Below, in pieces: positions 52,994-63,154 of a stretch of DNA of 64,000 nucleotides (positions within the stretch are counted from its first letter, which is position 1; every line of letters starts with the position of its first letter). The position numbers and the translations under genes are program-made. The DNA is from Massilia rhizosphaerae. Lineage in GTDB: Bacteria > Pseudomonadota > Gammaproteobacteria > Burkholderiales > Burkholderiaceae_D. Location of the stretch: the NCBI RefSeq assembly GCF_016093545.1, contig NZ_JADKYX010000017.1, forward strand, positions 1 through 64,000, read 5' to 3'. Under the pieces are notes generated by a model. It was not told where the DNA came from. It made no database searches and saw only the letters and a program-made list of their open reading frames with translations.

Positions 52994-55900
52994 TCAAAAT
53001 TGAAAACCTGCTGGGCGCTCATATTCGATTAAGCGCAAGGTGCCTGAGTAGCCTCGCTGAAAGTGCTGAGCTCCCCAGGTTGTCTCTTTTGTCGTAATGT
53101 CGTAGACGCCCTGTCCGTACTTCGAGACAAAATCAGGAGTCTTAGCAAATGGCTTGCTACTATAGTCGAGAAGACGTCCAAACACCGGACTGTTATTTAC
53201 TCGTTCTGCAACTGCTCGCTCAACAGCCTTCCCAAAATTTGGCGCAAGTGGTCCGCGTGCAAGTTCCTTGGGCGACAAAAAACTCCGCGCGTACGCAGCA
53301 TCTTCTGCAAATTCCACGACAACCTGGTTTGTATATCTCTGCAATGCCCAGCCCTCGACCCTATTTAGCGCGACACCTCCTAATCCCTTTACATAGCTTA
53401 CGACAGCTCCGGCTTCACCTAGCGTGAAAGCATTCATCACTGCATATCCGGTACCTAACCCTACGTACCCTAGTGACTTACCGTAATCGCCATTCGACCG
53501 GGCTTGTTCTGCTAAGTCACCGTATCCGCCGTCTAAGAAATCCTTTAGTGACGCGCCTAAATGCTTAAATCCATTTGTTCCAGTATTGTTTGCCGAGCCG
53601 CTATATTGTGCCCCACCTGCTTTGCCATTTACAGTCGGGGTGCCCTGAGGGTCGGTCGTTTTGCCATTTGGTTCAGAACTGAATATAATTTCAACCCCCG
53701 CGCCGGTACCCCTGATGCTGCCGGACAAGCGGCGCGCTGACGTATTCGACTCGTCCCTACATTTTTTCTCCTGAGCTTCGCTACCCGAACACGCGGTAAA
53801 CCCACTCGGATCCGTCAAGTTCGTAGGATTGTTCAGAACATAACTATAGCGATTGTAGCTCTGACCATTCGTCGGATCCTGTACAAGAGGATCGCCGCTC
53901 AGGAACCTGCCGACCACAGGGTCATACACCCGGCCATTCATATGCACCAGGCCAAGTTGATCCAGCATTTCGTGGCCGGTGAAACCGCGGTCGTCCGTCA
54001 TCTTGGTCGTATCGCCGGTGCGTCGCTTGCCCCATGGGTCATAGCTCAGCTTATCCGCGCCGGCCAATGCTCCGGTTGCGTCGGTCTGACCGATGACGCT
54101 GCCGAGCCGGTCGACATGCGTCCAGTGCAGTTCCGACGTCGTCGAGCCAGGCTTGTCGATCTCGACGCCGATACCGTTCGGCCAGTAGGTCTTGACCGTC
54201 GTGCCGCTTGCGTTGGACTCGACCTCCTGCGCGCCGGCGTAAATGACGATCGTGCCATCTCCGCGCACTTGGCGCAACCGCTGGTGTTCCGTGCCATAAG
54301 TAAAGACCGCTCGTGCGCCATCCGTACATTGTGCATTGGTACCACCTTGCGTAATGACCGATGGCATGTCAAAACTGGTCCAGCACACGCGACGTCCGTT
54401 ACCGCTGGCCAGGTTGCCGTTCATGTCATACGCAAAGGTGCCGCTGATACCGCCCACCGTTTGCACGGCATGTGGTCGTACGCCGCCGCCCGCAACAGGG
54501 TAGGTATAAGTCGCAGAGCCCTTGGCCGAAATATTGCCGGTTCCGTCGTATTGATAGACGAGCTGCTGCCCGTTCAGCGTGCTGGTTTTAAGGCGATTCA
54601 GGTCGTCATAGGTAAAATCTTCCATGAACCCGGTATCGCTCCAGTACTGCGAACGATGGCCGACGCTGCCGACGAGATCATATGAATAACCCTCGGTCAG
54701 GAGGGCATTGATACCCTGCTTCAAGGTGCTGTTGGCCAGTCGTCCGGTGTACGGATTGAAATCGCGAGTCTGCGTCAGGCCGTTACCCAGCGTAGCACTT
54801 AATACCTGCTGTGCAGCGTCCTGGCTGTCTGCACGCCATAGCTCCAGGTTGCCGCGCAACACCGCCGCCAGATAACCCATTCCATTGTATTTAAGGTCAT
54901 AACCTTTTACGCCGGACGTCCCGCGTTGATACTCCTGGCGAGACAGTCGTCCGGCGCTGTCATAGCCCATCTGCGCGGTGTAGGTAACACCGTTGATCTT
55001 TTGTGTTACCAGAGACGGGCGCCCATACAGATCGTACGTGTGCGTGCGCTGATAGTCAGGTACCGAAGGCGTGCCCGTATATGCCTGTGCGAGCTGACCG
55101 ACGCCTTTGGTCGCGGTGTCATAAACCCAGTGGCTTTCGAGGTCTGTCTCATAGCGGGCCGTCATACGGCCGTCCAGATCGTAGACGAAGGCCGTAAATT
55201 TACTGGCAGTGCGCTGGTTCGGCGAAATCTGCGCGTAAGTCAGACCGATCGGATCGACTTTGTATTGGATAAAGCCGAGATCAGGATCGCGCAACTCGAT
55301 CTTGCGCCCCAAGCGGTCGTAGGCCATCAAAGTCGAATTCCCGCCAGGGTCGGTCGCTTTCGCCAGGCCACCGAACGGTTCATACCCGAACGATGTGGTC
55401 CCACCGATGGCGTCCACGACTTTCACGAGCTGATCTGCCACATTCCGTGTTTCAGTACGCGACTGCCCAAGCAGGTTTTTGAGTGCCCGGTTCACGCCCA
55501 GATACGAGGTCGTTGCGGAATGCAGCGTCCCTTGTTCATCCGGCGAGGACACGCTGACCACCCTGCCGAAGTTATCGTACTGCTGGTAGGTCTCGATATA
55601 AACCGATCCCTGGTCGTAACGCGGCTTATAGGAATAAGCAAGCCGGCCCTGACTGTCATACGTCCGTTCAGTCAAAATAGCTCGCCCATCGAAACCCCAG
55701 GTCTTGAGCAGCACAGGATGAGCTTCGCTGTCGGTATAGACAATCGAAGGCACAGCGATGCGCGTACTGCCCAGATACGTATCGGTAATCGTTGCGGCGG
55801 TAGCGGTACCGGCACAGTCGCCCCTGCACTGCTTGGTGGTCGTCCGGACCTGGATACCGTCTGGGCGCGTCTCGGCCGTGACTCGGCCGAACGCGTCGAT

Positions 55901-58900
55901 CGTCCATGTCGTCGTCAGCTGGTTCGGATCGGTCTGGCTGAGCCGTGCGCCCGTACCCGCATCGAATTCGAATATGGTCGTATGCAGCAGAGCATCTTTC
56001 GACGTAGTAACGTAGCGCCCCTTCACATCCCAGAGGGTCGTCGTGGTGCGGCTCTTGTTGGTCACGCAGCCAGGCTCCGGCCAGGCGACCTCCGCGCAAG
56101 CCGGATTGACCCAGGTGTCGGTCTGGGTTTCGACTAAACCGAAACTGTTGCGACCGTAAACCGTACTGACTTGCAGAGTCGAATTCGGCTCGGTCTTTTG
56201 GGTCGCCATCAGACCGGTGCTCTGGTCATAGGTCGAGGTTATCGTCCTGGTGACGCTTTGCCCCGTCGTATTGTCGCTCTTTGTCGTGGCAACCGATAAG
56301 GGGTGGCCGATCAGCCAGCTCGAGGACAGATTTTCATAACCGGTGTTGATCTGGGTTGTCAGCGTCTGAACGCCGTCTGCGAGGGTATTGGTCTGTGCAG
56401 TCAGGTTACCCCAGCCGTCGCCATAGGTCAGCGTCGTCGTACTGGTACCAAGCGCCCGGCATGTGCCATCGGAGCCAAGATCCTTGCGTGTCACGGTGCT
56501 CGTTTTGACGTAAGGGAAAACCGAAGCGCCCGGAGAAGACGCTGCAATATTCGCAAGTTGCAGCTGGTTCACCGTACTCGACACCACGCACCCCTGTGCG
56601 GCCACGTCAACACGGGACACCATCCCGGTAAAGGGCCAGGCCTGCGCATACGAGGTCGTCGTGGTAATGCCATTGTTCTGATCCGTCACGACGACTTGAC
56701 CAAAACCCAACGAACCGCGCCCAGCAACGTCAATTGCGCTGTTCCTGTATTGATAACTCTTGGTCATCACCGTATTTCCACCGACAGTCTGGTTCAGGTA
56801 AGAAACGACCTTGCCAGCCGGACGATTCGGCTGCTGCGGATAGACGAGCGCCGTGTTGGTTGATGCAGCAACGATATTGTTTGCAATACCGTCGTCGTAA
56901 CGAACGGTTTCGACCGCACCGATACCATTATCGACTTCGACGATGCGATCGAGTGCTTCCCCGTCGTGTGCAACGTCCTTGGGCGCGAAGACTTCCCACT
57001 TCCCGTTTTCAGTCCAGACGCCATTCACGAAGGAGCCGGCGTGATAAAGCACGAGCTGAGTGCGGCCCGTACCCAGCAAATCCATATAAAGGAGCTTGTC
57101 GTACCCGGTCGTGGGAGCCTGCACGCCAAGCCATGGCACGCAAACGATGTTGGCATCGTTCGTACCGCCCGTCGTGTCATCGCCCATCAGTCGGCACATT
57201 TCGAGATTCCCGCTCAAGGCCGGCGAATCGTTCGATGGATAAGTCAACGTGCCGACCAGTAGCGAAGGCATGCCGTCGCCGACAAAATTCCCAGAGTTCA
57301 AAATTTTGCGGTATGCGGCGCCGCTGTATTTTTTCCTTACACGGCAATCGAGCGCCCGCCCAGTCGACAGGCATACCGTGAAGTCCGCTTTGCTATATCC
57401 GCTCAGCAGATTATTTGTGTACACGAGCTCCAGGAAGCCATATGCCAGGTCGTTATAACCCGAGCCATTGAAATCGCTGTAGACGCTTGTGCCATCCTGC
57501 AATGTATCGAACGTATATGGCGGCAAAACTTTGGGGAACTCGGTTGGACTGCTTGCAGTCGGGTCAGGCGGCACCGGATAAGCAGGATAAGCATAACTTG
57601 CCATCGGCCCCGGATTCGTTCCGTCCAGTAAAACATACGACCTGATGCTGACGATCGGTGTTGCGTTCTCGAACTGCGGATTGAACAGGGGCTTGTCGCC
57701 GTCATACGTGTACTTCACGTAGCGGAACTTCGACCAGGCGACGTCATATGGCTTGCCGGTACCCGCAAAGTCGACGGCCATGGCCAGGCTCGAATAATTG
57801 TGAGGCGCATAGTCGTTCGAACCATCGTCTGCCTTCGGATTGGCGACGGACGATGGTGCCGGCACATTACCGCAGGTATTTTGAACACATAGTTTGGCTT
57901 GGGTGGTGACGCCGGAAATATGGCCGTAATGTGCAGAACGGCCGTCGCCCACGACGTCGACCACGAACACCGGCTGGGTCGTCAGGTTGGCGCCCTGGGC
58001 AGGCAGCGACGTACAGTTGAATACGATCGGGTCGACGAACGCGGCAGGGCTCGTGAGCGGCGACGTACAGATCCTTGCGCCGTTCGACGTCGCGACCAGC
58101 AGATCGGGCAAGCCATCACCATTGAAATCGCCGACGTCCTGTACGGCGAATGGCTCATTGGTACTGATTTGGTAATTGAATACCTGGAAGCCAGTACCGG
58201 TGTTCCGGAAATACCGATATTGGCTCCGCAGGGTTCCCGCGGCAATCGGGTTGTTACCGTTCGGCGGCGTTTCGCCGGCGGGCGCAGCCGGTCCCGCAAC
58301 GCGCTTTTCCAACGCATCCCCTCGCCCATCGCGGTCGAAGTCGATGAAGCTGAAGAATTCCGGATGCAAGGCCGCGTATGGGCTGGACAGGTGCGTCGTC
58401 AGGATCGGCGCGTTTGCCCAATAGCCCTTCGATTCGAAGCCGACGGTCTTCGCCGGGTCTGGTTGCCCCCAACGGAATGACGTCGGTGGCAGCACATCCG
58501 TTGCCCGCCCATTCGAACCCTGCAGTTGGACACTGGACAAGAGGCTGCGGCCGCTGGTCGCGCTCTTCTGGTATTTCAGAATGTAGTCGCGTACGACGAC
58601 GGTGTTGGTCGTGTCGACGACGGTGCCGTCCGCGCCGGCAAACGTGCCGTCGAGGTTGGCGCCGACGTAGGTTCTGATATGGCTGATCCGTTTGCGCAGG
58701 TCATCGCGTGTTTCATCGACGTAGCGCGTCCATGCATCATCGCGAGCTTCGTACTGGAACTGTACCGCGGCATGCGACGCGAGGCCGGAACCGCCATACC
58801 GGATGGCCGACACATGGTGCTCGCCGGTCGTCTGATCCTGCTCGTAACTGAACTGGATGAAGTTTCCTTTGCGATCAACAATCGTGGCCACAGCCCACGC

Positions 58901-61900
58901 ACGGGCGCCGTCCTTGGCCGCAGGTTGCGGCGCAGTCAGACCGCTGTTGACCGTCCCAATGATCGGCTGCACCGCGGCGCTCCCAGTGCCATACGTCGCA
59001 ATCCGGCCATCCTTGTACTCGACCTTGAACGTCCGGTTCGGCCACGTTCCCTGGGCGGTAATGCGCGCCATGTTATTCAGTTCAGTACGGAACTCGGCGC
59101 CATCTGCCCAATAGCTGGCGTCGGCAGCAGGAGCACTGCCAGCCGACACCAGGATGAGTCGTTGACCGTCCAGGCACAAGCGGTCGCTCTTCGCAAACGC
59201 AACCCGACCGTTTACGCCATCCTGAGCGATGGTTTTACCGCAGCGATGGATATTCGACAGACCGTTCAGCGTCCAGCCAACGCCAACTACGCCATTCGTT
59301 CCGGCGCTACTGTAGTCGAGGCTCAGCTGCGGCTGCATCCCCGCTGTTCCCGGCGGTACAACCAGCGCCAAGTGATACACCGCATTACCACGCGCATCCA
59401 CCGACAATTCGCCCGGCAGCGTTCCAGCGGTTGGATTGCTCGTATGTGGAAGAACGATCTGGGAAAGATTTCCTCCAGGGCCGGTGCCGGTGCTGCTCAC
59501 CGTGACCGTCACAGCGGGCGATTGCGCCAATTGAGCTCCAGCAGCATCGTATGCAATCGCAGTGAGCGAGACCGAACCTGCTGCGGTCGGCGTCCAGCTC
59601 GCAATCCAAGTCGATCCTGACGCCGTGCCGGTTGCGACGACGGCGCCATTGGCCAGGAACTTCACCGATTGCGCGGTACCGCTGAAAGTCGCGGCCAAGC
59701 TTTGCGCAGTTCCCAGGGTCAGAGAAGCGCCGTTGCTCGGACTCGTCAACGAAATCGCCGAACCTCCAACCACCGTGAAGCTGTTCTGCACACTGAGCAC
59801 CGTCGTATTACCCTGACGCACCCTCGCATACACGGTGTACGGCGTCGCGCTGACAGCCAGGCCGCTCACCGATGCCGAGTACGCGCCCGCCGTCCCATCC
59901 GGTTGGCCCACGACCCACTTGCCGTCGACATAGAAACCGATTTCGTCGAAGGCGGCGCTGGTATTCGTCTGCATCCGCACGAACACGGGATTCGGGTACG
60001 AGACCCTGTCGCCATTCTGCGGCGTCGTCAGCGCGACACGCAGCGCGCCGGGCATCGTGCAGCCGTTGTCGGGGCACGGCAGCGACACGTTCTGGCTGTG
60101 ATCCGCAGTCTCCGCCCAGACATAGAGCGACCGGCCGGCGTACTGAGCGAGGTACGGGCTCAGATCCACGACGAAATGGTGCGCCGCACCGGGCGTCGAG
60201 CACGACGATTGGACCGATGCGTTATCAGGCTCCGTCGCGACATTGGCCGTGCCGGTCGTCAGCGGAAAACCGCCGGCGTCCGGACTCGGCGCATCGAGAA
60301 GAACTTTGTAATTCAATGCCGTCGCATTACCCGGCTGGCAGACCCAGCCGAACAATTCCAGGTTGCTGGCCGCGTTCGTCCGCACGCCGGACGTCGTGCC
60401 CAACAAGGCACTGTTGGTCACGTTGACGACGACCGGTTTCGAATCCGTCGCCACGTTATTACTGTCGGTGCTGCGCACCTTGAACAGATAGGCTCCCGCC
60501 GGCACGGTCACGGACGGCGTCCACGTCGCCGCGGTTGTCGACAGCGTGGTCGAGGCCACTGGTGTCATGTTGGAAAAATCGGCGCTGTACGTTCCCTGGA
60601 ACAGCTCGAGCTTGCGCAGGCTCGTGCCTGCATATGCCGTCGAACCGGCCGTGAAATTGATCGCGACAGTCTGCGTTCCCGCGACCCGCACGTTCGTCGG
60701 CGTGGCAGTCAACGTCGCGGACGGGCCGGCACCGGTCGTTACGCTGACCACTTGATTGGTCGTCGCATCGCCGAACCAACTCAGGAATTCAGCGACCATC
60801 TTCCATTGCATGTTGTATGAACCCGCCGTGGGCGGTGCGGTGACGGGAATCGTGAACGCGACAATCTGGCCAGTCGTCACCGTGCCGCTCAGGTAAGCCC
60901 GGGATGTTACGTTCCAGTTCCGGTTGTCCTGCGGATTCTGCGTACCGAGCCTGACCGGATTGGCGCCGCTGGGCGACCACGTTGTAGTGCCGGAATTGAG
61001 CATCTGGACGGTGATCGTGTAAGGCTGCCCGGCACGCATTGTCGACGGGCTCGATTGCGATATGAACGTCGCGCCGAGGCCCGGCGTCGCGGTCAGGACG
61101 GTGACGGTGACCGCCTGGCTTACGCCCTGCTTGCCGGCCGAATTCGTGGCACGCAACGTCAGCGTATGTGTACCAGGTGCGAGGTTGACCGATGCGGCAA
61201 AGCTTGTAGTGGCGCCGGCCGACTTGATGACGGTGCCGTTATCGAGCAGATCGAGCGCGGTAATCGAGGAGCCGCCGACAGCGGTCGCCGTACCGGCCAC
61301 GGACACGGCTGCCGTTCCTCCCGACGGGGCGGCCGTCTTGGTCCCACTCGTCGGCGACGTAATCGCTGCGGTCGGCGAATTGCCGACGACGGTCACGCTG
61401 ATCGAACTGCGCGTCGAGACCGCACCATAGCTGTCCGTCGCCTCGACGGCAAGCGTGTGCATTCCCTCGGCCAACGAGACCGAGGTACTCATCGTGCTCG
61501 CCGCCACCGTCTGCGTAAGGACACCGTCGGCGTACAGGCGCAGACTGCTGATCGCGGCGCCGCTCGTTGACGTTGCCGATGCGGATACCGGCACGCTCAC
61601 CGTGGTTCCCGAGGTCAGGTTGAAACTCGCACCGTTCGAGGGCGACGAGATCGATGCGGTCGGCGGTGAGGACGTCACCGTGACCGTACGCGTAATGGTT
61701 GCGGTCGTGCCGCGGCTGTCCGTCGCCTTCAACTGGATGGTATGGCTACCGATGGACAACGCCTTGCTTGCGCTGATACTGCTCGTTCCGGTCGCGAATG
61801 CCGTGCCCGCTTCGATCAGTTCCAACTTGCTCATCGTCGCGCCGCCGGACGCCGTTGCCGAACCGGCAAACTGGACCGTTGCCGATGAGCCACTGGCCGC

Positions 61901-62797
61901 CACGGAGATGTTGGATGCGGGCTGCGTAAACGTGGGGACCGGGGGCGGATACGTGACCGTGACCGTCACAGCCGGCGAATAATCACCGAACCAGGTGTAG
62001 CCTTCCGAGAGCATGCGCCACTGGAACGTAAACGTGCCGGCCTGCGTCGGCGTCACGTTAAATGAGAAAGTACGCTGCTCACCTTGGGAGGTGTCGCTTC
62101 CCACACCGACGCGGTTGATTCCAAAATTCGAGTTATTCTCCGGGCTTTGCGAGCCCAGGCGATATGGATTTGTGCCACCTGCCAACCAGGTGGAGGTTCC
62201 GCTGTTTTTAAAGATCAACCATACGGGATAACTCTGTCCGACGATCATCGATGTGGGAATCGCCGATTGTTGAAGGTAAGTGGCGCCCTCGACCGGCGCC
62301 GCCACATTGACCGTGATCGGATAAGTCAACGAATTGCCGCTGGCGCCGTTGTAGGTTTCGGCATAAACGTAGAGAGAATGGCTACCTGGTGACAAGTTGG
62401 TCGCAAGGAAGATCGTGCGCGGATTATTGGTCACGACCTCCGTTCTCGGGTCCACATCAGGCGTGTACGAGGTGCTTGCCAGAACCGTGCTGCCCTCGTG
62501 AAGCTCGACCAGGACGACCTCGTCCATTGAAGACACGGCGGCAACCGTCCCGCCAATGTTGGCTCGAAATGTTCCGCTGGAATCGGCCGTCGCAGTGGCC
62601 GGCGGGCCGGATATGTTCGAGAACGTGACACCGCCGCTGGTTTGTGCGAATGCCAGCTGGGCGGAAGCGCCCAGCACCGCAAACAAAATTGGAATACCCA
62701 ATCGCTTCAGGACTTGGCCGAATGCCCGGACCAAGAACAGAAAGATCAAAGCGAATATGGAAAGGCCCGCAGTGCCAGCTTTGATTGTCATAACCAT
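52994..62797 (-). CDS. Giant Rhs/YD-repeat protein with Ig-like N-terminal half and variable C-terminal toxin tip
   Basis: This 3,267-residue protein has two hydrophobic N-terminal segments (to about residue 50, ending AFAQ), so it is probably exported. Residues about 55-1100 are Ig-like beta modules, including two NBR1-like domains (about 170-285 and 575-690). An SpvB-like region starts near residue 1130 (PGELSVDARGNAVYHLAL). A VCBS/TcdB-type middle follows (about 1440-2000), then YD repeats (about 2200-2930) and the Rhs core end with [13 protein letters not shown] and NLTDPSG (about residue 2998). The last about 270 residues are the variable tip. Near its end KTPDFVSKYGQGVYDITTK resembles a PD-(D/E)xK-type nuclease core, which is a tentative reading. 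An immunity candidate follows 12 bases downstream. Confidence 0.88.
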   Translation of the reverse strand: MVMTIKAGTAGLSIFALIFLFLVRAFGQVLKRLGIPILFAVLGASAQLAFAQTSGGVTFSNISGPPATATADSSGTFRANIGGTVAAVSSMDEVVLVELHEGSTVLASTSYTPDVDPRTEVVTNNPRTIFLATNLSPGSHSLYVYAETYNGASGNSLTYPITVNVAAPVEGATYLQQSAIPTSMIVGQSYPVWLIFKNSGTSTWLAGGTNPYRLGSQSPENNSNFGINRVGVGSDTSQGEQRTFSFNVTPTQAGTFTFQWRMLSEGYTWFGDYSPAVTVTVTYPPPVPTFTQPASNISVAASGSSATVQFAGSATASGGATMSKLELIEAGTAFATGTSSISASKALSIGSHTIQLKATDSRGTTATITRTVTVTSSPPTASISSPSNGASFNLTSGTTVSVPVSASATSTSGAAISSLRLYADGVLTQTVAASTMSTSVSLAEGMHTLAVEATDSYGAVSTRSSISVTVVGNSPTAAITSPTSGTKTAAPSGGTAAVSVAGTATAVGGSSITALDLLDNGTVIKSAGATTSFAASVNLAPGTHTLTLRATNSAGKQGVSQAVTVTVLTATPGLGATFISQSSPSTMRAGQPYTITVQMLNSGTTTWSPSGANPVRLGTQNPQDNRNWNVTSRAYLSGTVTTGQIVAFTIPVTAPPTAGSYNMQWKMVAEFLSWFGDATTNQVVSVTTGAGPSATLTATPTNVRVAGTQTVAINFTAGSTAYAGTSLRKLELFQGTYSADFSNMTPVASTTLSTTAATWTPSVTVPAGAYLFKVRSTDSNNVATDSKPVVVNVTNSALLGTTSGVRTNAASNLELFGWVCQPGNATALNYKVLLDAPSPDAGGFPLTTGTANVATEPDNASVQSSCSTPGAAHHFVVDLSPYLAQYAGRSLYVWAETADHSQNVSLPCPDNGCTMPGALRVALTTPQNGDRVSYPNPVFVRMQTNTSAAFDEIGFYVDGKWVVGQPDGTAGAYSASVSGLAVSATPYTVYARVRQGNTTVLSVQNSFTVVGGSAISLTSPSNGASLTLGTAQSLAATFSGTAQSVKFLANGAVVATGTASGSTWIASWTPTAAGSVSLTAIAYDAAGAQLAQSPAVTVTVSSTGTGPGGNLSQIVLPHTSNPTAGTLPGELSVDARGNAVYHLALVVPPGTAGMQPQLSLDYSSAGTNGVVGVGWTLNGLSNIHRCGKTIAQDGVNGRVAFAKSDRLCLDGQRLILVSAGSAPAADASYWADGAEFRTELNNMARITAQGTWPNRTFKVEYKDGRIATYGTGSAAVQPIIGTVNSGLTAPQPAAKDGARAWAVATIVDRKGNFIQFSYEQDQTTGEHHVSAIRYGGSGLASHAAVQFQYEARDDAWTRYVDETRDDLRKRISHIRTYVGANLDGTFAGADGTVVDTTNTVVVRDYILKYQKSATSGRSLLSSVQLQGSNGRATDVLPPTSFRWGQPDPAKTVGFESKGYWANAPILTTHLSSPYAALHPEFFSFIDFDRDGRGDALEKRVAGPAAPAGETPPNGNNPIAAGTLRSQYRYFRNTGTGFQVFNYQISTNEPFAVQDVGDFNGDGLPDLLVATSNGARICTSPLTSPAAFVDPIVFNCTSLPAQGANLTTQPVFVVDVVGDGRSAHYGHISGVTTQAKLCVQNTCGNVPAPSSVANPKADDGSNDYAPHNYSSLAMAVDFAGTGKPYDVAWSKFRYVKYTYDGDKPLFNPQFENATPIVSIRSYVLLDGTNPGPMASYAYPAYPVPPDPTASSPTEFPKVLPPYTFDTLQDGTSVYSDFNGSGYNDLAYGFLELVYTNNLLSGYSKADFTVCLSTGRALDCRVRKKYSGAAYRKILNSGNFVGDGMPSLLVGTLTYPSNDSPALSGNLEMCRLMGDDTTGGTNDANIVCVPWLGVQAPTTGYDKLLYMDLLGTGRTQLVLYHAGSFVNGVWTENGKWEVFAPKDVAHDGEALDRIVEVDNGIGAVETVRYDDGIANNIVAASTNTALVYPQQPNRPAGKVVSYLNQTVGGNTVMTKSYQYRNSAIDVAGRGSLGFGQVVVTDQNNGITTTTSYAQAWPFTGMVSRVDVAAQGCVVSSTVNQLQLANIAASSPGASVFPYVKTSTVTRKDLGSDGTCRALGTSTTTLTYGDGWGNLTAQTNTLADGVQTLTTQINTGYENLSSSWLIGHPLSVATTKSDNTTGQSVTRTITSTYDQSTGLMATQKTEPNSTLQVSTVYGRNSFGLVETQTDTWVNPACAEVAWPEPGCVTNKSRTTTTLWDVKGRYVTTSKDALLHTTIFEFDAGTGARLSQTDPNQLTTTWTIDAFGRVTAETRPDGIQVRTTTKQCRGDCAGTATAATITDTYLGSTRIAVPSIVYTDSEAHPVLLKTWGFDGRAILTERTYDSQGRLAYSYKPRYDQGSVYIETYQQYDNFGRVVSVSSPDEQGTLHSATTSYLGVNRALKNLLGQSRTETRNVADQLVKVVDAIGGTTSFGYEPFGGLAKATDPGGNSTLMAYDRLGRKIELRDPDLGFIQYKVDPIGLTYAQISPNQRTASKFTAFVYDLDGRMTARYETDLESHWVYDTATKGVGQLAQAYTGTPSVPDYQRTHTYDLYGRPSLVTQKINGVTYTAQMGYDSAGRLSRQEYQRGTSGVKGYDLKYNGMGYLAAVLRGNLELWRADSQDAAQQVLSATLGNGLTQTRDFNPYTGRLANSTLKQGINALLTEGYSYDLVGSVGHRSQYWSDTGFMEDFTYDDLNRLKTSTLNGQQLVYQYDGTGNISAKGSATYTYPVAGGGVRPHAVQTVGGISGTFAYDMNGNLASGNGRRVCWTSFDMPSVITQGGTNAQCTDGARAVFTYGTEHQRLRQVRGDGTIVIYAGAQEVESNASGTTVKTYWPNGIGVEIDKPGSTTSELHWTHVDRLGSVIGQTDATGALAGADKLSYDPWGKRRTGDTTKMTDDRGFTGHEMLDQLGLVHMNGRVYDPVVGRFLSGDPLVQDPTNGQSYNRYSYVLNNPTNLTDPSGFTACSGSEAQEKKCRDESNTSARRLSGSIRGTGAGVEIIFSSEPNGKTTDPQGTPTVNGKAGGAQYSGSANNTGTNGFKHLGASLKDFLDGGYGDLAEQARSNGDYGKSLGYVGLGTGYAVMNAFTLGEAGAVVSYVKGLGGVALNRVEGWALQRYTNQVVVEFAEDAAYARSFLSPKELARGPLAPNFGKAVERAVAERVNNSPVFGRLLDYSSKPFAKTPDFVSKYGQGVYDITTKETTWGAQHFQRGYSGTLRLIEYERPAGFQF
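53644..53957 (-). repeat. 314-bp direct repeat of the Rhs core, copy 1
   Basis: This is the part of the large Rhs gene that encodes the end of the core and the first residues of the tip. It recurs at 50977-51290 and marks the recombination point between core and tip. Confidence 0.85.
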
Positions 62798-63154
62798 CGC
62801 CCGATAGAATTGAATCGAACCCGCGCGCGTATGCGCAAATCATGTCGAAGGAAGACATGTCCGGGAGCGATTGTGGTCGAGATTGTTGCCAAGAAAACTA
62901 TCTAATAGTCACACTCGGCAATATTTTTTTGGGAACGTGGAAGCATGTAACAAAACCGCAACGTCAAGAGTTAATTCGCGGGATTTGAGGAGTCCGAATT
63001 TTCTTGGCAATTCGGCCGGAATTACCCCGATTGGATGACAAAAAGGTGCAAATTATGGACTTCTCCCGCTCCGGTAAACATTTCTGACCTGTGATCGGAC
63101 TTACCCAAATCCGGTATACATTTCTGGCCCATGATTTGAGCATAGGAGAAATGA
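62798..63154. promoter_or_regulatory. Upstream region of the Rhs gene
   Basis: This region is AT-rich compared with the flanks and is the likely promoter region of the giant Rhs gene (minus strand), although no -35/-10 pair can be fixed. Two near-identical 19-bp direct repeats (CCGGTAAACATTTCTGACC at 63071 and CCGGTATACATTTCTGGCC at 63111) lie at its right end, next to the IS3 remnant, and probably belong to that element. Confidence 0.45.

Noticed and set aside
52994-62797. T6SS Rhs effector
   Set aside because: No PAAR domain and no VgrG, EagR or Hcp genes are adjacent. The N-terminal half is Ig-like with an export-type leader.
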